Below are positions 8,274 to 16,277 of a DNA stretch of 64,000 bases, piece by piece (within the stretch, counting starts at the first letter, position 1; each line of letters opens with the position of its first letter). Source of the stretch: Devosia ginsengisoli (GTDB lineage: Bacteria > Pseudomonadota > Alphaproteobacteria > Rhizobiales > Devosiaceae); assembly GCF_024707105.1 (NCBI RefSeq), contig NZ_JANQAJ010000006.1, positions 992,001-1,056,000 of the forward strand. The letters run 5' to 3'. The position numbers and the translations under genes were made by a program. The notes under the pieces were generated by a model. That model was not told where the DNA came from. It did not search any database and worked only from the letters and a program-made list of their open reading frames with translations.

Positions 8274-9179
8274 TCAGGCTTTCTTTTTTGCGGCCGCCTT
8301 TGGTGCTGCGGCCTTGGATGCTTCCAATGCGGCCTTGAGCGATGCCTTGGCGGCGGATTCCTTGGGCGCGGCAGCCGGCGCCTTGGCCTTGCTCCTGGCG
8401 GCCGGCTTGGCTTCGCCCAGGCTCGCCTTCAGCGCGTCCATCAGGTTGATAACATTGCCGCGTTCGGGCGCCGCTGCAATGATTGGTTTGTGGCCCTTGA
8501 GCTTTTCCTTGATCATCGACATCAGCGCCTGTTCGTAGCGGTCTTCATAGGCCTTGGGGTCGAAATGGGTGACCTTCTGGTCGATCAGCTTCTGCGCCAG
8601 GTCGAGCATTTCCGCATCGGGCTTGCCCTGCGGGATATTGTCGAAATATTCCGCCGTGCCGCGCACCTCGTTGGGATTGCGCAATGTGGTCACGAACATG
8701 CCCTTGTCGCGCGCGCCGATGGTGACGACGCGTTCGCGGCTCGACAACACCAGCCGGGCAATGGCCACCTTGCCGCTCTTGCGCAGGGCTTCGCGCAGCA
8801 CGACGAAGGTTTCCTCGGCCATGGCCCCGTCGGGCGCCAGGTAATAGGGCGCGTCCTGGTAGATTACGTCCACCTCGCTCTCATCGACAAAGGCTTCGAT
8901 ATTGAGCGTGTGGTTGGATTCGATGCGGACGGCTTCGAGGTCTTCGTCCTCGATGATGATATATTGCTTGTCTTCGTATTCGTAGCCGCGCACCAGGTCG
9001 GCGCGCTCGACCAGCCCCAGTTCGGGGTCGACCGGCTTCATGTTGATGCGGTTATGCGTGTCCTTGTGGAGCTGGTTGAAGCTGATGCGGTCCGACGTCG
9101 ATGTCGCCGGGAACATCTTCACCGCGCAGCTCACCAGGCTCAGTCTGATATGGCCCTTCCAACTGGCTCTGGGTGCCAT
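8274..9179 (-). CDS. ku: Ku homodimer-type DNA end-binding protein (non-homologous end joining)
   Basis: A 301-aa bacterial Ku. The N-terminus WKGHIRLSLVSCAVKMFPATS and the block VDPELGLVERADLVRGYEYE are family hallmarks, and GKVAIARLVLSSRERVVTI is the conserved core strand region. A lysine/alanine-rich tail (about residues 265-301) probably adds DNA contacts, as in other Ku proteins. The start at 9179 has a GGAG ribosome site; the longer frame to 9251 overlaps ligD and is not used. Ku bridges DNA double-strand breaks and recruits LigD, encoded immediately upstream. Confidence 0.95.
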   Translation of the reverse strand: MAPRASWKGHIRLSLVSCAVKMFPATSTSDRISFNQLHKDTHNRINMKPVDPELGLVERADLVRGYEYEDKQYIIIEDEDLEAVRIESNHTLNIEAFVDESEVDVIYQDAPYYLAPDGAMAEETFVVLREALRKSGKVAIARLVLSSRERVVTIGARDKGMFVTTLRNPNEVRGTAEYFDNIPQGKPDAEMLDLAQKLIDQKVTHFDPKAYEDRYEQALMSMIKEKLKGHKPIIAAAPERGNVINLMDALKASLGEAKPAARSKAKAPAAAPKESAAKASLKAALEASKAAAPKAAAKKKA

Positions 9180-9222
9180 TTGTCGTCTCCTACGCGCGAA
9201 TACTACCGCAACAACGCTTCGA

Positions 9223-11658
9223 TCATGGCGCCAGATCCTGTGCCGACTCATTAATGTCGGCCCACGGGTCGCCCGCCGTGGTTAATAAACCCGGAAGAGT
9301 AGAATAATTCAGGTCTTCGGGAGAGTCGATGGATTCCAGATCCCGCCAGTCCAGCGGGGTGCTGGCCGGCAGATGCGGCCGCGCCCGCAGCGAATAGGCC
9401 GCCACCGCCGTCGCGCTGCGGGCATTGCGGTGATAGTCGATGAAGATGCGGTTCTTGCGGTTCTCGGCGCCCATCGTCGTGGTGAAGGTATCGCGCCCGG
9501 TTTTCGCCAGTTCCACCGCAATGGCGGCGCAGGCGGCATGGGTCTGTTTCCAGGTCAGCTTCTTCGTCGTCGGCACGACGATATGCACGCCCTTGCCGCC
9601 CGAGGTCTTGACGAAGGGTTTGAGCCCCATCCCCTCCAGCTCCCCGCGCAGATGCACGGCGGCATTGACCACGTCACGCCACTGCACGCCTTCACCGGGG
9701 TCGAGATCGAAGATCACCCGGTCGGGCTTGTCGATATGGCTCTGATGCGTGCCCCATGCGTGGAATTCCACCACGCCGAACTGCGCCAAAGCCAGATAGC
9801 CCCTGGCGTCCTCGACCGAGATATAGGTCTGCTTCTCGCCTTCCGAATTCTGTGTCTCGAAGCTCTTGAGACCGTCAGGCATGCCGGTAAAGGGGTGGCG
9901 CTGGAAGAAGCAGTCATGCGGCTTGCCCGTGGGGCAGCGGAACAGCGAGACCGGCCGGCTGAACAGGTGCGGCAGCATATAGTCGCCCACACCGGCATAA
10001 TAGACCGCAATATCGAGCTTGGTCGGCCCGGTCTTGCCGAACAGCCGCCGCGTCGGATTGGTTACCCAGATGCCGGCAAGATCGGCGTCGGAAATGATGC
10101 GCTTGACCGGCGCACTCACCGGCGTCGTCAGCTCCGCCTGCCGCAACCCCCTGAACACGGCGTGGCGCAGCATGCCGTCATTGGTCTGGTTGGCATATTG
10201 CACGCGGGCGGTGAGAATGGGCCGCACCGGGAGGATCTCCTTGGGCGCGCCTTCCAGTTTCTCGTCGATGCGCAATGGCGCCAGCCGGGCTACCAGCGAC
10301 TTCATCGTGGCGGCGTCAAACCCGGTGCCCACCTTGCCGCGATAGACCAGTTCCCCCTCGACCCATTCGGCCACCGCCAGCGCGCCGATGCCGCCATTGG
10401 CGGCGCTGTCGCTATAGCCCGCAATGACATAGTCGCCGGTCTTCAGCGCCTTGATCTTGAGCCAGTTCGATGACCGCCCGGCGCTATGCTTGCTGTCGGC
10501 GCGCTTGGAAACCACGCCTTCCAGCCCCAGTTCGGAGGCATGGTCAAGCAGCACCTGCCCGTCGCCCTCGACATGGTCGGAATATTGAATGGCCGAACGC
10601 GGCGTCACATGGCCGGACAGCAATTGCGCCAACAGCGCCTTGCGCTTGACCAGCGGCACCTGGCGCAGGTCCCAGCCATCGAGATGCAGCAGGTCGAAGG
10701 CATAGAAGACCAGCTTGTTGCCGGCCCCTTCCGACAGCGCATCCTGCAGCATGGAAAAGCGACTGATCCCCTGCTTGTCGAGCACCACGATCTCGCCATC
10801 GATGACAGCCTCGCGGCAATTGAGCTCCCCGAACGCTTTGGGCAGGTCTCCATAGCGCTTGGTCCAGTCCAGCCCGCCCCGCGTGATCAGCCGGGTCTTG
10901 CCGCCTTCGACAAAGGCCAACGTGCGATAGCCGTCGAACTTGATTTCGTGCAGGTATTTCGCATCGGCCGGCGGCACTTTTTCAGCCGGTGAGGCCAGTT
11001 GCAGCTCCATCGTCGCGGGCAGGGGCGCCTTCACGGCACCGGTCAGCTTGCCCGGCTGCGGCTTGGCGGCTTTCCTGATCGGAGCAGGGGGCGGCGCCAC
11101 CAGTTCCTCGATCCGCCGTCCGGTCTTGACGCTTTCCGGGCGCGTTTCGAGAATATTCTCCTCGGTGCTCATGAAAGTGTCCCGTTCCTTGAACAGGATC
11201 CAGCCCTCCTTGCCTTTGTCCTCTGGCTTGCCCTTGAGCCGTGCCAGCATCCACCCGCCGCGCAGCTTTTCACCCACCAGGCGAAACTTGAAGGCGCCTT
11301 TGCGCAAATCCTCATGCGGGTCGCCCATCGGCGCCCAGGTGCCGGTGTCCCAGACGATCATCGGCCCGCCGCCATATTCGCCTTCGGGGATGACGCCCTC
11401 GAAGTCGATATAGTCGATGGGGTGATCCTCGGTGGCGGCAGCGAAGCGCTTGTCGGCCGGGTTGAGCGACGGCCCCTTGGGCACGGCCCAGCTTTTCAGC
11501 ACGCCATCGAGTTCCAGCCGCAGGTCATAATGGTCGGCGGTGGCGTGATGCTTGTGAATGACAAAGCGATTGCCCGCGCTGCCCGGCGCACCCGCAGGCT
11601 CACTGGTGCGCTGGAAATCGCGTTTTTCGCGGTAGGATTTGAGCTTGTCGGTGGGCAT
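9223..11658 (-). CDS. ligD: Multifunctional ATP-dependent DNA ligase D
   Basis: An 811-aa protein with the order phosphoesterase - ligase - polymerase. The N-terminal 3'-phosphoesterase region shows FVIHKHHATADHYDLRLE and the EGEYGGG motif. The ligase motif I is KFDGYR with the nucleotidyl lysine at K240, followed by IDGEIVV and LEGVVSKR. The C-terminal primase-like polymerase carries FDLDPG (catalytic Asp-x-Asp, about residue 650) and KTSGGKGVHIVVP. It works with Ku in end processing, gap filling and sealing. The stop lies 43 nt upstream of the ku start. Confidence 0.95.
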   Translation of the reverse strand: MPTDKLKSYREKRDFQRTSEPAGAPGSAGNRFVIHKHHATADHYDLRLELDGVLKSWAVPKGPSLNPADKRFAAATEDHPIDYIDFEGVIPEGEYGGGPMIVWDTGTWAPMGDPHEDLRKGAFKFRLVGEKLRGGWMLARLKGKPEDKGKEGWILFKERDTFMSTEENILETRPESVKTGRRIEELVAPPPAPIRKAAKPQPGKLTGAVKAPLPATMELQLASPAEKVPPADAKYLHEIKFDGYRTLAFVEGGKTRLITRGGLDWTKRYGDLPKAFGELNCREAVIDGEIVVLDKQGISRFSMLQDALSEGAGNKLVFYAFDLLHLDGWDLRQVPLVKRKALLAQLLSGHVTPRSAIQYSDHVEGDGQVLLDHASELGLEGVVSKRADSKHSAGRSSNWLKIKALKTGDYVIAGYSDSAANGGIGALAVAEWVEGELVYRGKVGTGFDAATMKSLVARLAPLRIDEKLEGAPKEILPVRPILTARVQYANQTNDGMLRHAVFRGLRQAELTTPVSAPVKRIISDADLAGIWVTNPTRRLFGKTGPTKLDIAVYYAGVGDYMLPHLFSRPVSLFRCPTGKPHDCFFQRHPFTGMPDGLKSFETQNSEGEKQTYISVEDARGYLALAQFGVVEFHAWGTHQSHIDKPDRVIFDLDPGEGVQWRDVVNAAVHLRGELEGMGLKPFVKTSGGKGVHIVVPTTKKLTWKQTHAACAAIAVELAKTGRDTFTTTMGAENRKNRIFIDYHRNARSATAVAAYSLRARPHLPASTPLDWRDLESIDSPEDLNYSTLPGLLTTAGDPWADINESAQDLAP

Positions 11659-11711
11659 GGCGGGACTTTAGCGCGTGGGAATGAATGGCAGCATAAGCAT
11701 TGCGCGTGGGA

Positions 11712-11838
11712 TACCCCCACCCTCATTCCCTCCCCCTTAAGGGGGAGGGAAGCCCGGCCGGTGCAAGGGGTAGTTTGTGCCACGGAAGGCAGTCCCATCG
11801 CCTCCCTCCCTTGATGGGGAGGGATTGAGGGTGGGGTG
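11712..11838. repeat. GC-rich palindromic intergenic repeat (CTCCCC family, copy 2)
   Basis: Outer arms reading accccaccctca.t.ccctcccc and its complement enclose two inner hairpins (11727-11750 and 11801-11824). It sits between ligD and the VOC gene, in the same style as the copy at 7067. Confidence 0.75.
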
Positions 11839-11864
11839 GGGCCGCGAGCAAAAAGCCAGTCGCC

Positions 11865-12270
11865 TCACCCCACCTGCTTCACACTCTGCCCAATGGCCCA
11901 GGTCACCCCGAACGGGTCCTCCAACTGCCCATAGATATCGCCCCAGAACTCCGTCTTGAGCGGCGAGGTCACCTTGCAGCCGGCAGCCACGGCGCGGTCC
12001 CACCATTTCTGGGCATCGTCGACATGGATATGCAGGTTGAAGCCCTGCGGCTTGACCGGCGCGAAGCCATATTCGGGGAAGAAGTCGCAGACGAAGAGCA
12101 TGCTGCCATTGATCTCGATGGTGCTGTGGATCAGCTTTTTCGCTGTTCTCGGCCTGCATGGCCTCGTGCTCGATGGCGGCAAAGGCGGTCTTGTAGAAGT
12201 CGAGTGCCTTTCGGGCGCCGTCGACATTGAGATAGGGCGTAACGCCGGTCGTGGGGCGGGGTGCGGTCAT
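11865..12270 (-). pseudogene. VOC/glyoxalase (PhnB-like) protein with a +1 frameshift
   Basis: The start at 12270 gives TTGVTPYLNVDGARKALDFY, a typical PhnB-like VOC beginning, and reads well to AENSEK. The remainder of the family (HSTIEINGSMLFVCDFFPEYG to the VTWAIGQSVKQVG end) continues in another frame that stops at 11865. The switch falls in a five-A run on the minus strand (12139-12143); deleting one A restores an uninterrupted 134-codon gene. VOC proteins of this type are metal-dependent or metal-free lyases and dioxygenase relatives of unknown substrate. The break may be real inactivation, slippage during expression, or a sequencing error in the homopolymer. Confidence 0.75.
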
Positions 12271-12334
12271 GGCTGTTCTCCTCGATTGACGTATGCAAGC
12301 ACGATGAGTGGCCCGGCGCCAGTTCGACGCGCCC

Positions 12335-13603
12335 TTATTTGATCGCGCTGGCCGGCGGCAAAGCCGGTTGCGCCGCCAGGCGGTCGAGATGGAGCCTGAT
12401 ATGCGCCGCCTCGGCCGGCGAGCCGGCCAGCGCAATGGCGCGGTTGAAGGCTTCGCGCGCCCCTGATGTATCGCCCAGTTGCAGCAGCAGCCCGCCGCGC
12501 ACCCCGTGATAGTGGAAATAGCTGTCGAGCTTGTCGCCCAGAGGCGCGATCAGCGCCAAGGCCGCCGCCGGCCCGTATGCCTTGCTGACAGCCACGGCGC
12601 GGTTGAGCGTCACCACCGGCGAGGGCTGGATGACTTCGAGCGTCTGGTAGAGCCGGTCGATGGCGCCCCAATCGGTATCCTCGGCGCGCCTGGCCCGCGC
12701 ATGCTGGGCGGCGATGGCGGCCTGCACCTGATAGGTGCCCGGCTCCTGGTGCCGCAAGGCCTTCTCCACCAGCGCCCGCCCCTCGGCCAGCATCGGCCCG
12801 TCCCACAGGCTGCGGTCCTGGTCTTCCAGCAGCACGATCTGGCCTTCGGCATCCACGCGCGCCTTGTGCCGGGCATGTTGCAGCAGCAGCAATGCCACCA
12901 GCCCCATGACTTCCGGCTCGCTGGGAAACAGCCGCTGCAACAGCCGGCCGAGCCTTATCGCCTCGTCGCAGAGCAGGGCCGCATCGGGGTCGGAATGGCC
13001 GCGCGAATAGCCCTCGTTGAAGACCAGGTAGATCATCACGGCCACCACGCCCAGCCGCTCCAGCCTTCCCTCGGCATCGGGCGGATCGAAGGGCACAGTA
13101 TTGGCGGCGATACGCGCCTTGGCGCGGGTGATGCGCTGTTCCATGGCCACTTCGCTCACCAGGAACGCCCTGGCGATCTGCCGCAGCGGCAGGCCGGCCA
13201 CCACGCGCAGAGCCAGCGCGATCTGCTGGTTGGCCGGCAGGTCGGGGTGGCAGCACACGAAGAGCAGCCGCAATATGTCGTCGCGATAATGGGCGCCATC
13301 CAGCCGCTCGGCGATATCGACCTCGGCATCGTCGAGGTCCGACAGGTGCTCCTCGGGCGGCAGGGCGACATTGTTCTTCACCTTGCGCAAAGCATCGATG
13401 CCGCTATTGCGCCCGACAAAGATCAGCCAGGCCACGGTGTCGCGCGGCGGTCCCTTGACGGGCCAGGTCCTGACGGCGCGGAGGCTGGCTTCCTGAAAAG
13501 CCTCCTCGGCGGCGTCGAGATTGCGGAAATAGCGCAGCAGGGCGCTCAACGCCTGGGGTCGGGCCGCCATGAGGGCCGCTGCTATCCAGGCGTTGTCGAC
13601 CAT
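12335..13603 (-). CDS. ECF sigma factor, ECF42 type with C-terminal TPR-like extension
   Basis: A 422-aa protein. The N-terminal 170 residues contain sigma region 2 (LSALLRYFRNLDAAEEAFQEA, TVAWLIFVGRNSGIDALRK) and region 4 (VAGLPLRQIARAFLVSEVAMEQR). The long C-terminal half includes YLVFNEGYSRGHSDPD and TPR-like DSYFHYHGVRGGLLLQLG segments, found in ECF42-type sigma factors. Unlike most ECFs there is no anti-sigma gene nearby; instead the DGPF/YCII partner typical of this group lies directly upstream with a 1-nt stop/start overlap. The C-terminal extension is thought in this family to control activity. Confidence 0.9.
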   Translation of the reverse strand: MVDNAWIAAALMAARPQALSALLRYFRNLDAAEEAFQEASLRAVRTWPVKGPPRDTVAWLIFVGRNSGIDALRKVKNNVALPPEEHLSDLDDAEVDIAERLDGAHYRDDILRLLFVCCHPDLPANQQIALALRVVAGLPLRQIARAFLVSEVAMEQRITRAKARIAANTVPFDPPDAEGRLERLGVVAVMIYLVFNEGYSRGHSDPDAALLCDEAIRLGRLLQRLFPSEPEVMGLVALLLLQHARHKARVDAEGQIVLLEDQDRSLWDGPMLAEGRALVEKALRHQEPGTYQVQAAIAAQHARARRAEDTDWGAIDRLYQTLEVIQPSPVVTLNRAVAVSKAYGPAAALALIAPLGDKLDSYFHYHGVRGGLLLQLGDTSGAREAFNRAIALAGSPAEAAHIRLHLDRLAAQPALPPASAIK

Positions 13604-13974
13604 TATCCAAGCTCGCTGGGGTGAAAGATGCCGACGGGACGGATTTCATAGCCGCCGCCGCTGGGATTGGCCTTGATCAGCTCCTTGGCAAAGGCGATGG
13701 CCTCGTCCAGCGAGTCGCAATCGGCCAGGTAGAAGCCGAGGAACTGTTCCTTGGTTTCGGCAAAGGGTCCGTCGATGATCAGGGGTTCGCCCGAGGTCTT
13801 GCGCAAAGTGGTGGCCGACGTGGTGGGCAGCAGCCGCGCCACCGGGCCCATCTTGCCCCTGGACTTCATGGAATCCTCGACCACGGCAAGGCGCGCCATG
13901 CAGGCGTCATCCTCCTCCTTGGTCCAGGTGGAAACGGCGTTTTCATCATTGTAGCAGAGGACAGCGTAAAGCAT
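13603..13974 (-). CDS. DGPF (YCII-related) domain protein paired with ECF42 sigma factor
   Basis: A 123-aa protein with the IDGPFAETKEQFLGFYLAD motif that names the DGPF/YCII-related family, and the terminal EIRPVGIF. The start at 13974 (MLYAVLCYND) is the standard one; an in-frame ATG at 13998 would add eight residues. Its TAA overlaps the ATG of the sigma gene by one base. In this family the protein is a usual member of the ECF42 regulon, but its biochemical function is unknown. Confidence 0.88.
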   Translation of the reverse strand: MLYAVLCYNDENAVSTWTKEEDDACMARLAVVEDSMKSRGKMGPVARLLPTTSATTLRKTSGEPLIIDGPFAETKEQFLGFYLADCDSLDEAIAFAKELIKANPSGGGYEIRPVGIFHPSELG

Positions 13975-13998
13975 TGAGGCATCTCTCATCAGTGACAT

Positions 13999-14025
13999 GA
14001 CGAGCGACTATGCCCAATTCAGACA
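13999..14025 (-). promoter_or_regulatory. Possible ECF42-type promoter for the DGPF/sigma operon
   Basis: On the minus strand TGTCTGA (14025-14019) is followed after 16 nt by CGTC (14002-13999), just upstream of the DGPF gene. This resembles the TGTCGA/CGTC pattern reported for ECF42 self-promoters. The match is short, so the call is tentative. Confidence 0.35.
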
Positions 14026-14041
14026 GCGGGTGAAGCGATTT

Positions 14042-14908
14042 TTACGCCACGGGCGGCGGCGTATTCCGCGCAATCGTCACCGTCGCGCCCAGCGATGCCA
14101 CGATGATGGCAATGATGCCGCCCAGCTGCCACGGGCTCAGCGTCTCGCTGAGAATGAGAAAGCCCGACAGGGCGCCGAGCGCCGGCTGGCCGCTCATCAG
14201 GATACCGAACAACCGCGAGGGAATGTGCGGCAGCGCCACCATGTCGAGCGCATAGGGAATGGCGCTCGACAGCAGGGCCACGCCGAGCGCGACGGGCAGG
14301 ATGGCCGGGTCGAGCAAAGCCGTGCCCGCCGTCGCCACCCCGAAGGGCAGGGCAATCACGGCGGCGACGGACACGCCGAGCGCGGTGATATGCGGCCCGC
14401 CGCCGGTCCCGGCGCGCTGGCCGAAAATGATATAGCCGGCCCAGCAGGCGCCCGCCGCCAGCGCCAGCAGCACGCCTGATATGCCGATCTCCCCCTGCGC
14501 CTGCCCCAGCGGCAGCAGCATGGCCAGCCCGGCCACGGCCAGCACGATCCAGGCGAAATCGAGCACCTTGCGCGATCCGGCCAGGGCCACGGCCAGCGGT
14601 CCGGTGAATTCGAGCGCCACGGCCACGCCGAGCGGAATGGTTTGCAGCGCCGCATAGAAGAACAGGTTCATCGCCCCCATGGCGCCGCCATAGGCCAGCA
14701 CGGCGCGCCACTGCCTGGCATCGAGCTTTTGCCGCCAAGGCCGGAACACGGCCACCAGCACCACGGCGGCCAGCACCAGCCGCAAGGTCGTCGCCCCCGC
14801 CGCGCCCACCATGGGAAACAGCCCCTTGGCAAAACTCGCTCCGGTCTGGGTGAACACCATGCCCAAAGTGATGAGCAGGACGGAAAGGATGACGGATTGC
14901 GGCCGCAC
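14042..14908 (-). CDS. EamA/RhtA-like inner-membrane exporter
   Basis: A 288-aa DMT-superfamily protein with about ten hydrophobic segments arranged as two EamA halves. The motif VALEFTGPLAVAL and the C-terminal FGILMSGQPALGALSGFLILSE are typical of RhtA-type threonine/homoserine exporters. The best start is a GTG at 14908, giving (V)RPQSVILSVLLITLGMVFTQ. It stands alone between the ECF42 pair and a large inverted repeat. The exported substrate is inferred only from family resemblance. Confidence 0.8.
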   Translation of the reverse strand: MRPQSVILSVLLITLGMVFTQTGASFAKGLFPMVGAAGATTLRLVLAAVVLVAVFRPWRQKLDARQWRAVLAYGGAMGAMNLFFYAALQTIPLGVAVALEFTGPLAVALAGSRKVLDFAWIVLAVAGLAMLLPLGQAQGEIGISGVLLALAAGACWAGYIIFGQRAGTGGGPHITALGVSVAAVIALPFGVATAGTALLDPAILPVALGVALLSSAIPYALDMVALPHIPSRLFGILMSGQPALGALSGFLILSETLSPWQLGGIIAIIVASLGATVTIARNTPPPVA

Positions 14909-14961
14909 GGGGAGGGGCTTTCACTGAATGCGGATGCTCTAGCAGCGTTTGCAGCATCGTA

Positions 14962-15091
14962 CCACGCCCTCGTGGTTCGAGGCGCTGAAGAAGCGCACCT
15001 CACCATGAGGGCTACTTTGAAATCCAGCGCTTCCAGTAGCCCTCATGGTGAGGTGCGAGCTCTTCGCGAGCCTCGAACCACGAGGGCGTGG
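14962..15091. repeat. Large inverted intergenic repeat (CCTCGTGGTTCGA family, copy 1)
   Basis: Arms of about 55 bp (14962-15016 and 15035-15091) are nearly complementary: both contain the ccacgccctcgtggttcga outer part and the cacctcaccatgagggctact inner part. An 18-nt loop separates them. Shared motifs (cctcgtggttcga, caccatgagg) recur in the element at 25221. It lies between two divergently transcribed genes. Confidence 0.82.
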
Positions 15092-15155
15092 CACGGAGCG
15101 CATTGACCCGACTCCGTTTGCCCTTTAGCCCTATCGCCGCCAGAACAAATGAGGA

Positions 15156-16223
15156 ATGCCGATGGAATACCGTTATCTGGGCCGCTCCGGCCTCAAGGTC
15201 TCTGTTCTGACCATGGGCACCATGACCTTTGGTGGGTCGGAAAAGGTCGGCCATACCGAACAGGCCGATGCGACGCGCCAGATCGACCTCTGCCTCGATG
15301 CCGGCATCAACCTGCTCGACACGGCCAATGTCTACAATGCCGGCGTCTCCGAGGAGATGATCGGCGTGGCGCTGAGCGAGAATGGTCGTCGCCAGCGCGC
15401 GCTGGTCGCCACCAAGGTGCGCTTCAAGATGGGCGATGGGCCCAACGAGATCGGCCTTAGCCGTCACCACATCATCGCCCAGGCCGAAGCCAGTCTGAAG
15501 CGCCTCCAGACCGATGTCATCGACCTCTACCAGGTCCATGAATGGGACGGGCAGACCCCCATCGAGGAAACGATGGAGGCGCTCGATACGCTGGTGAAGA
15601 GGGGCTTGGTCCGCTATATCGGCTGTTCCAACTATGCCGGCTGGCATATCAGCAAGGCCCTGGCCGCCGCGGGCGCGCGCCATGGCGAGCGCTTCATCTC
15701 CCAGCAGATTCACTACACGCTGCATTCGCGCGAAGCCGAATATGAGCTGATCCCGATCAGCCAGGATCAGGGTCTCGGCGTGCTCATCTGGTCGCCTCTG
15801 GCCGGCGGGCTGCTCTCGGGCAAGTACCGCCGCGATGGCGGGCCGAAGGCCGGCCGGCATGTCGGCGGCTTCCGCGAGCCGCCGGTCTATGACTGGGACA
15901 AGCTCTACGACATTATCGACGTCCTGGTAGCCGTTGCCGAGGAGCGCGGCGTTTCCGGCGCGCAGGTGGCCCTGTCCTGGTTGCTTGGGCGGCCGGGCGT
16001 GACTTCGGTCATCATCGGCGGGCGCAACGAGGCGCAGTTCCAGGACAATCTGGCGGCGGCCGAATTCAAGCTCAGCGCCGACGAACGCGCCCGGCTCGAT
16101 GCGGCCAGCCAGCCGCCCTTGCTCTACCCCTATTGGCACCAGTCCTTCACCGCGCAGGACCGGCTGGGCAAGATCGACCTCGACCTGATCGCCCCCTATG
16201 CCGAGGAGTTCAAGCGTGGCTGA
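15156..16223 (+). CDS. Aldo/keto reductase
   Basis: A 355-aa NADPH-dependent reductase. The N-terminal MEYRYLGRSGLKVSVLTMGTMTFGG is classic, the catalytic tetrad region shows DTANVYNAGVSEE (Asp, Tyr), ATKV (Lys) and the QVHEWDG block (His), and IGCSNYAGW is present. Late residues SWLLGRPGVTSVIIGGRN match the cofactor-binding loop. A GAGGA ribosome site favours the second ATG (15162), two residues downstream. The substrate is unknown. Confidence 0.9.
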   Translation: MPMEYRYLGRSGLKVSVLTMGTMTFGGSEKVGHTEQADATRQIDLCLDAGINLLDTANVYNAGVSEEMIGVALSENGRRQRALVATKVRFKMGDGPNEIGLSRHHIIAQAEASLKRLQTDVIDLYQVHEWDGQTPIEETMEALDTLVKRGLVRYIGCSNYAGWHISKALAAAGARHGERFISQQIHYTLHSREAEYELIPISQDQGLGVLIWSPLAGGLLSGKYRRDGGPKAGRHVGGFREPPVYDWDKLYDIIDVLVAVAEERGVSGAQVALSWLLGRPGVTSVIIGGRNEAQFQDNLAAAEFKLSADERARLDAASQPPLLYPYWHQSFTAQDRLGKIDLDLIAPYAEEFKRG

Positions 16224-16277
16224 TTTCCTGTTCGACCCCTATGCCGGCATCGGCACGGTCAGGACGCGGATCGCCTG

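Noticed and set aside
12140-12227. Separate 120-aa glyoxalase starting at 12227
   Set aside because: Its first ~30 residues are an out-of-frame reading of the true N-terminus; the frameshift explanation fits the family better.
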